Positions 35,945-47,600 of a stretch of DNA of 64,000 nt are shown here, one piece after another (position 1 is the first letter of the stretch; every line of letters starts with the position of its first letter). A model generated the notes under the pieces. That model saw only the letters and a list, made by a program, of their open reading frames with translations, ran no database searches and was not told the DNA's origin. The position numbers and the translations under genes are program-made. Source of the stretch: Oxyruncus cristatus (taxonomy: Eukaryota > Chordata > Aves > Passeriformes > Cotingidae); the NCBI GenBank assembly GCA_013399855.1, contig VXAY01000722.1, positions 147,705 to 211,704 of the forward strand. The letters are read 5' to 3'.

Positions 35945-38900
35945 ATAATGGGATATCTAGAAAGCCTGCAGTCCCTTCTCATTCATCTGAAATGAAGAAT
36001 GAGCTCAAAAACATGAACAAGAACATTATGCTCTGAGAACACACGGAAGACAGAAGTAAGGTTTATTCCCTCACAGGTAAGATTTACCTTTACGATAAAA
36101 TCTTCATCCTATAATACTCAATCAAAATGGAAACTCCCTTTCAAGGCAAGAGCTAGGTACTAATCTGCTAAATCAGCACAGCATGAACTGTACTTCAAGT
36201 ACAACAGTGCCACTTATTTTCGTGGAGAATATAAAAAACACTCACAACTCAGAAAGCCATCTCTGCAGGGAACTGTTATTTCATTTTTCTGCAAGCTGAC
36301 AAGGTGTATCCTGACAGGATACTCTTTTATAAGTAATGTGGGAATTTGATGAATACATAAGGAGTAACAGACTGATTTGCACATGCTCAACTAAGTTATA
36401 AAAATACCTACTACATGAACAATGCATACTATGTGAACAATATTTGATTTATATAGGAGACTCGGTGCATTTCTGAATTAGAGGGGAGTACAGATAAGGA
36501 TTTTGTAAGGCTGATCGGTACATTTCCAAAGTACAAAGGTTGAATTCTTGTACGATATTTCCATCTTGTAAAAATGCAAATACTAAAGATGGTAATTAGG
36601 ACAAGGACCTACAGCATGAGGCAGAATGCCGAATAAAGAACTGGATTTCAATTCCAGAGAGAAAATGAAGTTAAAATACATACACAGACCTCAGAAATAA
36701 GAAGTCATTTTTGGGTTTTTTATAACATGGATGATAATAAGAAAATAGAAACACTTTCAAAAATTATCAACTTTCTGATCTCGCCCTGATAAATCTAGGA
36801 GTTTCTAGCTGCTGACCTCTGTAGGAAATGCGATCTTTACTTATAATCAGTTTTCAATTTCTATATTATTCAATTGAGTTATGCAATGCCAGTTACAAAA
36901 GAACATTTATAAAGGAGGATTTAAAGGGTCTTTGTGTATATTTTTAATTTTCAGTGCAAAACAAATCTGGAGTACGTTCTCAAAGGACATTTTGATCTTT
37001 TGTGTAGTATAGCCTCCTACCATTTTACATAAAACACCTGTACAGGTGGTAGAGTTAAAAAATGTTGAACCTGAATCCATTTGATAGAATTTGATAGATA
37101 TAGTGAATAAAGCAAAGCAAATCAAATCAATGAAAAAACAGTTTCAAAGTCCTAGACATCCTATGTTGAAATGTTGTAAAGACGGCATTGGAAAAGGATG
37201 GTGTAGATCCCAGAGGAAGGACAGGAAATCAAGGCAGATGCTTTTATAAAAGTGTCAACACTCTTCCAGGGCACATAGTTAATAAGCTTGATTTTACAGC
37301 GGAGAAGACAATCAATAAATAAATGGGGTTGTAAAAGCAGTTCAGAGCACAGAACGATGAATCTTTAGTCTAGAGAAGGAGTAGCAAAAATGAAAAAAGC
37401 AAGCCATTTCATTAGAAATAGATTTCAAAGCTATCACTAACAATATAATGAGAATGGTTGCAGTTATGAAGTGTTAGGCTTTAGTCATAGAGAAATCCAT
37501 TTCCCAGGATTCTGTATGAGTACTCAATCATTATTTCTTGGGGAACACACTGACAGTAAATAGCATGAGAATCCTTTAAAAATTACCTCCTTACTCAGAA
37601 TCCACACAGTGTGTTTTAACAGTGTCTGGTTATTGTCTAGTTATATATTTGGCCACTTTTCCCTACCATGAATGACAATTCAGGTTAAGGATTACAAAAA
37701 CACTATGTGTTAGGAACGTCAGTCCCAAACCGCTTGCAATTGCATGGCCTGGATCCTTTTAAAAATTCAAACAATACTGTTACAATGTGTATACAATAAC
37801 GGGGCTTTTTTTACAGTGGGTAGTATTCTAATTCTCATCTGAATCTTTTCACACTTTTTTACTCCACTGATTTAAATAGAAATACGAATCCAGTGTAATT
37901 TGGAGAAAAACTACATTTCCTGCATCAGAACATTATGTCAAATTGAGTAAGTCCACTTACACAAATAACAGGAGAGAAAATGCAATATGTCAAATCACAT
38001 AGTAAAATTAGAGAAGACTTTCACTCTAAATGAGTGGCACTTGATGATCTAAAAAGAAAAAAAGAAAATATGACCTTGAAAAATCCAGTCAGATATTCTG
38101 TTGGTTATTTTGCATGATATTAAGCCATGTGACTGGAATCGGTCATAGATGGAATCCGATTATCAGGAGGCAGAATTTTCATGTTATACTTCTATTACTG
38201 ACCACTGTTTCCTGATATCATGGCATAAAGAATAAAGGTGTGACTATGGTATAAGTGACCCTTTCAGTTATGTCTGCTATTGTCATTTTATTGAGTCATT
38301 GCAGTTATATTATAGTACCTTCATAGTAAGATTGTAGCAATGGTATAATAATTTCACATATAGTTCAAAATTTGATCAATGCTTATACCAGACTGGCCTT
38401 AATCAAGTAAATAGAATTGTTAGACTGCTCTCAATTCTTTTGGGTGACAGAACTTTAAGGGAAGATTCAAAACTATGAATACGGTTAGAACCTAAATCTT
38501 CGGTAATTTAAAATGAATCCATTATGAATGAAAAAAAAAAGTCAGAGCTCAAAATAGTGGTGTAATTTAAACTGTAGAATCATCCTGAGACATACATAAA
38601 TAAGGAATTAAATCACACTTACGAGGTATCTTAAAATGTTTTATAATAGCAACCACAGAGCTGTGTGCTGACACATTTAGAAAGAAATCAAATAGAAAAT
38701 TAATATACAGATTCATGCAAATTTTTTTACAGCAGGTTCCCATTAATTTTGGAAGGATGTACTACTTTGCATGTTCTAGTTGCCTGAACTTCAGGACTGC
38801 TGAATTTCCTTTGCTATCCTTCACTTTTCACTTGATTGTCATATAGTTATGAAATTTATAATATGATATGGATTTTTTGGCTTTCAGTTTGTAAGGAAAG

Positions 38901-39506
38901 ATTTATTCTTGTCTAGTTAGATGTTGAGATGTGTGTGGTTTGACAGTGGCATCTGGTTTGAATAGATTTAATCAGATTTAACCAATAGTTTCATTTTGGT
39001 AACAAGAAAAAGACAGAGAACCATTCTGTGAAAACAGAGAAATCACATAAATTTTAAATAGAGTATACTAGAAGAAGTAACTTTAACATAATTACCATAA
39101 AAATTAAAATTGTCTGTATAAAAGTGCTCTTAGTTCTGCTCAAAAGTACTGAAAAATCATGCAGACCTATTTTCTTACAGCACTTTGTGCTGCATTCTGG
39201 CATTTTGAAGGTTAATGTCATAGAGGGATGTGAGTTTTCTAATGCAGATATCTTTCTGTCATGTAGAACATTACCTGCTAATTAAAGACCAGTTTCAGTA
39301 AAATAAGAAATGTTAGTCAAGCTCTTAAAGGTTTTTATTATAGATTGTGTCCCACTGTATGGACATCACATACACTGCTGGACAGTGGCACATAGTAATA
39401 CTGTAATACGGCATCATTGGTAGGTAATTTCTGGTGATGATAAGTGTTATCCTCATGACAATGAACTCTGTATGCAGATGTTCCTTCTTTGTTACCGTTA
39501 TGAGAA

Positions 39507-39553
39507 ACAACCAAAAAAAAACAAAACAAAACAAAACAAAAAAAAAAAAAAAC

Positions 39554-39594
<41 letters not shown>

Positions 39595-39629
39595 AAAAAA
39601 AAAAAAAAAAGAGAAAGAAAAAATAAAAG
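39507..39629 (+). repeat. Long A-rich tract with (CAAAA)n
   Basis: About 120 bp made almost entirely of A, starting with several CAAAA units and passing through A runs of well over ten bases broken by CC, then GAGAAAG. It produces spurious poly-lysine and poly-phenylalanine frames on the two strands (39325-39691). No retroposon body is visible upstream. Its exact length is likely to be unreliable in the assembly. Confidence 0.92.
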
Positions 39630-40633
39630 AAAGCAGAAGCAAGTTAAGCTGTCTGTTAAGAGTTAAACAAGCCCATAGTCAGAAATTCTAAGGAGAAGCA
39701 TTCATCATCCTCTAACTCAGTCTGGGGATTTGATTTTCATATCATGACTTATTTGCACTTCAAGAAATAAAGGTTTTATTCTGAGGAACTTTTAGGAAAG
39801 ACTGTAGTTTTGAGGAAGTTGCTAGATACTTTTTTTCTATTCTGTAGGAAAATCAGTAATATGCCACATGGTGACTTAATCATCACTTGTAAAATGATTG
39901 AGAACTCTGAATTCCAAATCCAACCTTTCCTTAAGGTTACTTGCATATTGCTTAAAAATTCATTTACACAACCAGATTTTAAATAAAATGCTTATATCAA
40001 TATAAAGCTTCTCAAGGAACCTTTAGGTGTGGATCCTGATTCATTCTTCTTGTTTGTAAAGTTGAAAGAACTTCTTCTCATGGGGAATCCTGGTCTTTAA
40101 CATAGTAAATGACCTATCGCTGTATACAGCATGGGTCAGACTGGTAAAAATTAATTTAAAATAAGAGTTTGGAAATTAAGCCCTAAACCCATATTACTCA
40201 AAATTCTACAAAAATTGAAAATGGTTTTAAAATGGAAATCCTTTAGTATAATGCATTATTCTGTATATTCACAATATTAACACGTACTTCACAGAGCTGC
40301 AGAAATCAGTGTGTGGCTCAGAAATAAAGTCTTGCTTGCAGTGACAGATACATAAAAAAGCTGGACTTGTGGGAGGTGGCAAGTTGAGTTGACTAGTTTT
40401 AGTTCTGTTTAGATACATTTGACAGATTGAGACCATATTTTTTAAACTCAGGTTATAAAGGTCTCTTTTACCACAAGGCTTTTGACTCTGTCCTTGCCAG
40501 CACAGGGAGTTGTGAAAACGAAGAAAACCAGAGCCAGTATGTTCACAATCTCCATTATGGCATTTTAATAACTGAATTTTATTAGAATCAGTGAGGTCAA
40601 TGGTGCATCAGAAAGTATGTTGCTATGATGTAA

Positions 40634-40790
40634 TTTACTGCAATGGAGAAACAACTGAGCAACTCTGAAAAAAGGAGTAATGGGTAACAAGAATAGTATA
40701 ACCAAGTTAGTACTGCTCCTTCCTTAATTTAACTTGATTTCAGCAGTTGGTGCTCATGGTCCACATTTACACTACGTGCAGTTCAGAGCA
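40634..40790 (+). repeat. Direct duplication, copy A (157 bp)
   Basis: This segment recurs 1,625 bp downstream at 42259-42415 without any gap. By my reading there are about ten substitutions in 157 positions. The first 67 positions (from TTTACTGCAATGGAGAAACA to AATAGTATA) are identical. Flanks differ on both sides. The segment is non-coding and matches no repeat family I recognise. Confidence 0.93.
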
Positions 40791-42258
40791 TTTATTTCAG
40801 AGTCATTTTAGTCTGCTGATCTGGCCTGACTTTCCTTGCCGTGAATGTTGTTCAAAGCTGTTCAGTTCCTTTTCCACTGGGCACTGGACTTGGTGAATAC
40901 TTAGCGTGGACCTTCTGTTTTAGTTTTCTCTAAGTGGAGTCTAATTCACACAGCTAAAATGTGCTCTGCAGACTAGACTGAAGAGATAACAAAGGATGGC
41001 AAGATTCATGTCAAAATCACAATACTGTTTCAAACAAAAATGATACAGATCATGGAATAAATTATAAAACCCTCCAACATTCTTTTTTTATGCATATATA
41101 TGATCCCTCGAGAAAATTCCAAAAGTGTAAGCCTAGATGCAAAAAGTATGGTCAATATTGATGAGCACTCTATCAATAAAATTATTTCAGGTTTCTAGGT
41201 TGTGTTTCTGATTCTTTTTGTTTGTTTCTTTTTTTTTGCCCTAATGATTTACAAGATTTCATATTCTTAATTTTAGTCTTATTTGAAAAGTGTTCCCTCA
41301 ACAGAGGCGATGCATTAGAATTTTCTTACAAAGATTTTTTTCATAATTAAAGAGTTGAATTTTAATTTAGGAAATTACCAGATACTAGTGGGTGAAAGAA
41401 ATAAAAAACTGCCTCCTCCCACAGAAATACAGTAATAACATTTAAATGCAGCAAGAAATATAGGAATTTTGTAATTACATTTACTATCAAACATGATACT
41501 GGCAAGCATCTAGTATTTCCTTTGTATTGCTGTCATTCTCTTTGTTTAGTGTTTGTTGACTTTTCAATAACAAGTCCTATAAGACAATTTTTTGTATTAT
41601 ATGTTAATTCATTCACTGTTTTACAGATGCCACTTAGTACGTATTAGTCTCCTGAACAGAGCAGGATTGTAAAATATAGACAAAATCATGTGACCCTAGT
41701 TCAATTCTGAAGTAATTTCATTCATTAAAAAGATATAAAATTAGATTATAATTGAAAGCTGGCAAAAATTGTTTTCCTCTTCCTAGACTAGAAACATGAA
41801 GAACCCTTGGTGATTGCCTCAGGCTTTTGACTTAGAGTTCCTCCGTGTCGCTGTACAAGTGACCTAACATAGATTAAAGTCATGCTTCTTCTAAAGTCTT
41901 TTAAGTCTTATGATCTAACATGTTTGACTCTTTAATTAGAGGATTTCAAAGGAGAATGTCAAAAGTGCTTCCTGCTGTAGTACCCTGCTTGTTCTGTAGC
42001 CAGAAAGTGTACTTTGTGGAAATATACATGGATTAATGCGGTCCTCGGTTTAATATATCTCTGAGCAAATTCCAAGTTCTTAACTTAATGAAAACTTTAC
42101 ATTTACATCAATGAAAGCCATTTCTGTTCTTCCAAGACAGAATAGGGCATTAGTTCTTTGAACTGATTACTGTTGTTGTTTTAAAAGTAATCTCAGCATA
42201 GTACGGTTTACCAAAAATTAAGCCTGATACAAAGCAAGTTGACCACGTTCGATTCATT
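40791..42258. other. Spacer between the two duplicate copies
   Basis: About 1.47 kb of AT-rich DNA without a recognisable gene or mobile element. Confidence 0.6.
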
Positions 42259-42415
42259 TTTACTGCAATGGAGAAACAACTGAGCAACTCTGAAAAAAGG
42301 AGTAATGGGTAACAAGAATAGTATACCCAAGTTCCTACTGCTCTTTCCTCAATTTAACTTGCTATCAGCAGTTGGTGCTCATGGTCCACATTTACACAAT
42401 GTGCAGTTCAGGGCA
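42259..42415 (+). repeat. Direct duplication, copy B (157 bp)
   Basis: Second copy of the segment at 40634-40790, same orientation, constant offset of 1,625 bp. Differences cluster in the right half (for example 42326, 42333-42334, 42364 and 42366). Only about 10 bp separate its right end from a CR1 fragment that lacks its own 3' end, so copy B sits where the CR1 3' UTR would be expected. Confidence 0.93.
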
Positions 42416-42424
42416 CATTTTGCT

Positions 42425-42815
42425 TATTCCCTTGGATCCTGTCACTGGTCACTGCAGAGAAGAGATCAGTGCCTGCCCCTCCTCTTACTGTCACGCGGAA
42501 ATTGTGACTGCAATGAGGTCTCCCCTCAATCTCCTTCTCTCCAGGCTGAACAGACCAAGTGACATCAGACACTCCTCATACGGCTTCCCCTCAAGGCCCT
42601 TCACCATTTTCGTTGCCCTCCCTTGGACACTCTCTAAAAGCTTAACATCTTTCTTATATTGCAGTGCCCAAAACTGCACACAATATTCAAAGTGAAGCTG
42701 CCCCAGTGCAGAGCAGAGCAGGACAATCCCCTCTCTTGATTGGCTGGTGATGCTGTGCCTGATGGCCCCCAGGACACGGTTGTCCCTCCTGGTTACCAGG
42801 GCACACTTAGTTTCT
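42425..42815 (-). mobile_element. CR1 LINE fragment lacking its 3' end
   Basis: The minus strand keeps an open reading of the ORF2 C-terminal region (42679 down to 42491). It includes [33 protein letters not shown] and [18 protein letters not shown], motifs I recognise from CR1. On the plus strand the block starts TTCCCTTGGATCCTGTCACT and runs through CAGAGAAGAGATCAGTGCCT, CTCCAGGCTGAACAGACCAA and CAAAACTGCACACAATATTC to GGACACGGTTGTCCCTCCTG. Compared with the copies at 23482 and 57928, about 240 bp of 3' sequence including the octamers are missing on the left, where the duplicated segment sits. It is the best-preserved CR1 coding remnant here, but far too short to be functional. Confidence 0.93.
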
Positions 42816-44085
42816 CCAGTTTCCCTTCACTGTACTTTTTTTATACTTCAATGTTGACTGTGGAAAACATGAAAAAACCCACAAACACAACTCCCACTCT
42901 CCCAAAAAAATAAACCCACAACCAGAAAGAAGAATAGGAAATGGAGGAGGGACTAATAATTAAACAAAATAGTATTATACTTCTTTTACTTTGAAGTTTC
43001 ACTGTCAAACATAAATACTCATGGAACATAAAGTTGGCATTTTTTTAGCAACTTTGTTATGTATTTCATGTGGAACCACTTTTTACATACCCTTTTTCAT
43101 TTATAGCCAAAGTATGAAATCATAAAAGGGAGTAAAGTTATGGTTTATTATCACTTTGCTTAGTTTTATATTGATTATAAGACAGACACTTGAAGAAAAG
43201 TAATGGACATCAGAGTAGAACCAGTAGTCCCGTACAAGAACAATGCACAAGGAATGAAAGGAATAAGCAGAATTTTTCAGTCTTCTCAAGATGAGAATGG
43301 GAGTGTGACAGGCCACACTGCAGGCAGACAGAAAAAGCATCCAAAGCAGAATGACAGCAATCCTTCAGCTGGAACTGTTAACAAGGTGTCTTGGAGTGAT
43401 AACAGCATGACTGCAGCACTTTACCTATTTGTGCTGCCTAAAACAAAACAGGAAGCTAAAGGGACTGTGACCCCATGAGTGACCCTCAAAACATACCTGT
43501 TGACCAGCCCATTTTCAAAACAAGATTACTAACTTGGCAGTGTCAGAAATCTGGTTTTGCAAGAGAGGCTTTGTAACAAGTTTGTATTAATCTAAAAGGT
43601 TCATTCTTAATGAACAGGACTGAAGACCTATTTTGCTATTCTGACTTATTAAAACCAGCCTTAACTGGAAACTTTAGTAACTGTGATTTCAGGCTGTTTT
43701 TTTTTCAAATATTTTTTGAGAACTTTGGGTATCCTTTCTCCTAGGAATCTATCTGTTCAAACTAGAGATTTTTCATCAGGCTTTCAGAAGGAGAAAGTTC
43801 CATTTTGAAAGAAAAAAATCTTTTTGAACTTATAAATATGGCATGTTTTTTCCCCAAAATCTTCTTTATGGTAAGCTATTATCAAACCTATTAACCTTTG
43901 GCAAACTTTTGACTGGCTGTCGTAATTCAGTAACTATTTAGGAAATGTTGAAACAGGATAATGAAGTAACTACATATCATGACCACAATAGTAATAGTGA
44001 AAAATTCGTAATTTTTGAATCTTTATCTGGTTTAGGCATCAGTTAACACTTAGGCAGTTTTCCTAAACTACAACACTGGAGATAA
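42816..44085. other. AT-rich interval, no gene seen
   Basis: A 91-codon frame at 43203-43478 has relatively mixed composition but no motif I recognise, no clear splice context and no homolog nearby. I do not call it a gene. The rest is AT-rich and featureless. Confidence 0.5.
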
Positions 44086-44338
44086 GTAAGGTGTAGCAGT
44101 AAACCTGAGTATATGAGAAAACTGTTGTTTGGGACATGTTTCAAGATGGCTTTTTGTAATCCTTTTGCTAGCTCGTGGTTTCTTCTTCCCAGAACCCCTA
44201 CTGCAGGTATTGTCCCATGCAGGAACGCCCCTGAGAAGATACCCTGAAGGGCTCTCATTGGCCCCCTTTAACCCTTTCCTATTGGTTGTTAACCCCTTCC
44301 TGTGACCTGAAATTGGTTACCCCTGAGAACCCTAACCC

Positions 44339-44345
44339 TATAAAT
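44339..44345 (+). promoter_or_regulatory. TATA box of the solo LTR
   Basis: TATAAAT in the expected U3 position of the LTR, preceded by CATTGG and ATTGGTT boxes that could act as CCAAT-type elements on the opposite strand (near 44258, 44281 and 44311). A solo LTR can keep promoter activity; whether this one does cannot be judged from sequence. Confidence 0.7.
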
Positions 44346-44358
44346 GTACCTCCCCAAA

Positions 44359-44364
44359 AATAAA
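44359..44364 (+). terminator. Poly(A) signal of the solo LTR
   Basis: AATAAA within the LTR, just downstream of the TATA box and followed by a CT/GT-rich stretch (CTCCTCTTGCCTCC, TCTCTGTGCC) that fits a downstream cleavage element. The close TATA-to-AATAAA spacing supports the retroviral LTR reading. Confidence 0.7.
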
Positions 44365-44604
44365 CTCTCCTCTTGCCTCCTCTCTGTGCCTGGGGTGCTG
44401 TCTCTGTGCCTGCCATGAGACCACGTGGCCGGAGGGAGGGGGGAGCAGCTTTCCCCTCCAGGCTCAGGACCTAAAGGAACCCCTGGGTCTGGAGTTCCCC
44501 CCTCCCTAACCACCTCAGCTGTCGGAAATGGTTCTTCAGATGGAAACGGAACTAGACCAGGGTCGCCCCACGTCACGTGGGAGGTAAGTGGCCCGACAGT
44601 AAGG

Positions 44605-47600
44605 AGCATGTAAAATAGCCTACTAAATTAAATACATTTAAATAGAAGCCAGAGAAATGTTTCAAATCTAATCTAAATTACGATAAGCCTCATGATAGCG
44701 TTGTTGGATTAAAAAAAAAAAATATAGATCCAACAATATAATTCTAAAGAGAATTTTGTTTAAAATATAGTGGGTTTTTTTATTTTTTTTCCCAACATAT
44801 TCTGTTACTTTAAGATTGTCTCTGTTTATGTCTTAGTTTGGGTTGTGGCAGCGGGGGGGGGAGTGGGAAGTCAGAATAGATTAACTTTCTGAGAAAGGTG
44901 CAAAATTCTTGAAAGAAACAGTAGTTACTAGCAGGTAAATTAGAATACAGTAAGTTAGAACAGCAAATGTTCTGTAGAGGAAAAAATGAGTGCATGCACT
45001 ATAGCCATCTCCAGCTGCCTCAAAGGTTCCCTTTTCTAAGTTAGATTAATTATTTTTGTTCTGTTTTAAATAGACTTAATTTATGTAGATGCAAAAAAGT
45101 AATGATACTAGGAAACATTTTTATTTATAATTACCCACACTGTATTGGTTTCAATAAGCACCTAACACTTATCTGACAGGTTTTATTTTAGACTGATAGT
45201 ACTTTGATTACAGTATTATATTGACGAAGAGAATTAAATTTTTAGTCATTTCATAGACTTTCTTTTAATCATTGTTATTTATTATTGCTATTGTTATTTC
45301 AACAAAAGTCTAACTTGTTTGGATATGATAAAAAATACTGAAGGCCACTTCGGAGGTAAACTGTTTTAGAACAGAAATTTATTTAAAGACATAAACATTC
45401 ACATAGAAAAAAAAAATCAGAGTTTCTATGTCAGACACATTGTACTGGAAATGTTTGAAAATATGTTTCTCCCACACATTTTTTTTCTGTGTTTTTTCAA
45501 GGTAGAACTGTAGTTGTGTTTCTTAGTACAGTAACTTGTATACTCTGCCTAGCTTCTTCCAAGTCCCTAGTAAAACATTTTTTTCTCTTCTTTTTTGTGT
45601 TTGTCTATAAATCTGTGTGCTGCTGCAAGTAGGTGCCCTTAACATCTCAAGAATTACTCACTTTTTTTCTGTGTTGCAAGAATCTTTTCTTTTTGTACAT
45701 TTAAGCAAATAAATGTGCAAAATAAAAGTTACCTGTAGGATAAAATTTAGTACTGCATGAAATAAAGGAGAAGAATGGATTTGGCAATTCTACTTTCTTT
45801 TCAGCAACACTCTCAAACACATGACAAATTTTTCATAAGTGCCAAAAAAGTAGTGAACAGTACCAATAAGTATTTTTTCATAAAGTCAAAAGTCTCAGTT
45901 GGTCCCACAATGTCGTTTTGCAAAGTGGTTTTTCAACCTTTATTCTGTTTCAGAGGTAGAAGGAGAGAGGAAGTTTTCCTTCTTTTAACGCAGAGCAAGA
46001 AAATAACCCTGGCTCCAACATGTGATTTAGCATCATTTTTGACAGCTCATTGCCTCCATATTCTGAGTCAACTCCCTTGTGCCTTCCTATCATCAGCATG
46101 AGAAGTATTCACTGTGCCGAAAATGCCACATGTAATTAGAGAAAAAAGTATTTACTTAAAAGAAAAAATGATTAAATAAGGTGAAATTGAGTTACACTAT
46201 GTAAAGAGTTCACTTTGAAACAGAATAAGACAATGATCCCTTCCCTACCTACCTTTTCCCCTTTTTGCAAACTTTGAAAAAAATATGCAGATAGTTGGCT
46301 TTGCTTATAGGTAAATTTGTAAAAGTGTGTTCAGTTCCAGTGATTTCTTTTGTTGGCAAAAAGCAGTTTTCTCTTGAGGTAAAAATTCTTTTTTTTTCTC
46401 CAGCATCTGTTGAGCTATGTCCAGGGGCTTCTTTTATAATTTTCTTGTATTATTCATGCATGAGCCTAAAGTTGAATTTTAGTGTTTATACACTATATGG
46501 AGAATTTGTGTCTCAGTCTTCCAAGGATGAAGTGCAGAACATAATATGAAGAAAGGGTCAGCAATAAAAGCAGAGAACATGATGCTGCAGGAAACTAATT
46601 ATTATGCAATTAATTCCTTTGGTGTAAAAATTGCCTGGATACTTAATTATGTTACTCGTACAAAATCATTTCTACCGAAATCACTAGAAAAAAATTCTGA
46701 AGAGAGAACTAAATTTTATTTGAGAGAGAATTTTTGTTTCTGAGTCTCTTTCCCCACTAACCTTAAGGCATTTAAAATTCTATCTTTCTTCTGAGGCTTA
46801 AAGTTCCTTAAACGTATAATGTTAAACTTATGATCATGTTCAGAAGTATCTAGTTTGGGAAGGCAGGAGAAAAGTGGTAACACACATATCCCTCCTAAAC
46901 TTCAAGACATACTTAGGTAAACAGATACACTGCTAAGTTCTCAGAAGGACACAGTCATGCTCAGAGTGAGACCAACTAAATTCAGACAAAATTAGATCAT
47001 TACTAATGCGTAACTGTGTTTCTCTTTAGCCCATTGCTTGAACCATGAGGATATTCTGATTTTTCCACAAAACCACAAAATTTTTCAATGGTTCAGTACA
47101 AAACCAATATTAAAACACTGAAGAATTTTCCTTGTGGATTTATTTATTTTTTTATTTCCCCTGGGCCAACCCTAAATCAGTATCTGATTGTAAAGGAACA
47201 TCACAAAATTTCCCACAAACAAAACAGATAAATATTTAGTAAGCTAACTGTGAAAAGATAAATTTGGAAATAAAATGAGGAAATTGAGTTTTGAAAAACC
47301 CCTGAATCTTCTCTTCTTTGCATTATTGAATCAACAGAGACTTTTTTTTTTTACAAAAACATCTGAAATTATTTTTTAATGGCTTTGCAATTTGTCTTCA
47401 GGCTGAAACACAGACACAATATTTAGATTGAATGAAAACTTAACTCCGGGATCCAAAATATTATAAAATTGTTCAAAAAATTCTATGCAAAACTATCAAG
47501 TTTCTGTGATGTATTATCAACATACAAGACTTTTAAAACCACAGGCAAACCATTTATGATTGTTGCAGATATTATGATGACAGCTCTGCACTAAGACATG

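Larger units (their letters stand above)
28264..40633. other. 12-kb AT-rich interval, no gene seen
   Basis: This is the longest stretch without a recognisable feature. Frames here (for example 28998-29270, 31379-31612, 31928-32149, 34143-34367, 35752-36036) are short, lack family motifs, and some run through A-rich repeats. Short structures present: a 17-18-bp direct pair TTTGGTCCTGATG...TTCA at about 33296-33330, and a 9-bp inverted repeat ATTGCATTG/CAATGCAAT at 35330-35360. Slightly GC-richer patches at about 29580-29700 and 29815-30060 match no family I recognise. Confidence 0.5.
44092..44598 (+). mobile_element. Complete solo LTR with 6-bp target duplication (ERVK-like)
   Basis: A 507-bp element starting TGTAGCAGTAAACC and ending TGGCCCGACA, flanked by perfect GTAAGG repeats at 44086-44091 and 44599-44604. 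A TATAAAT box (44339-44345) lies only about 14 bp before AATAAA (44359-44364), so the predicted R region is very short. The downstream part is GC-rich. Two CACGTG E-box palindromes lie at 44422-44427 and 44574-44579. A 6-bp duplication is typical of alpha- and betaretrovirus-like integration, and the layout fits avian ERVK-type LTRs. No internal region remains. Intact ends and a perfect duplication suggest this is among the younger insertions in the window. Frames inside it (44289-44609 minus, 44425-44613 plus) are artefacts of its GC-rich sequence. Confidence 0.85.

Noticed and set aside
39325..39691. Poly-lysine and poly-phenylalanine frames
   Set aside because: Direct product of the A-rich tract at 39507-39629.
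43203..43478. 91-codon open frame with mixed amino-acid composition
   Set aside because: It is the best-looking non-repeat frame, but it has no motif, family resemblance or exon context that I can recognise, and such lengths arise by chance in 64 kb.
44580..44604. Degenerate tRNA-Lys-type primer-binding site after the LTR
   Set aside because: TGGCCCGACA resembles such a site, but the perfect GTAAGG repeats place the LTR end after CCGACA, so these bases belong to the LTR terminus.
44289..44613. Overlapping 106- and 62-codon frames rich in G and P
   Set aside because: They lie in the GC-rich part of the solo LTR at 44092-44598; low stop density there follows from composition.
45775..46101. 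108-codon open frame
   Set aside because: No recognised domain. Composition follows local AT-rich DNA, and there is no promoter, splice or homology support.
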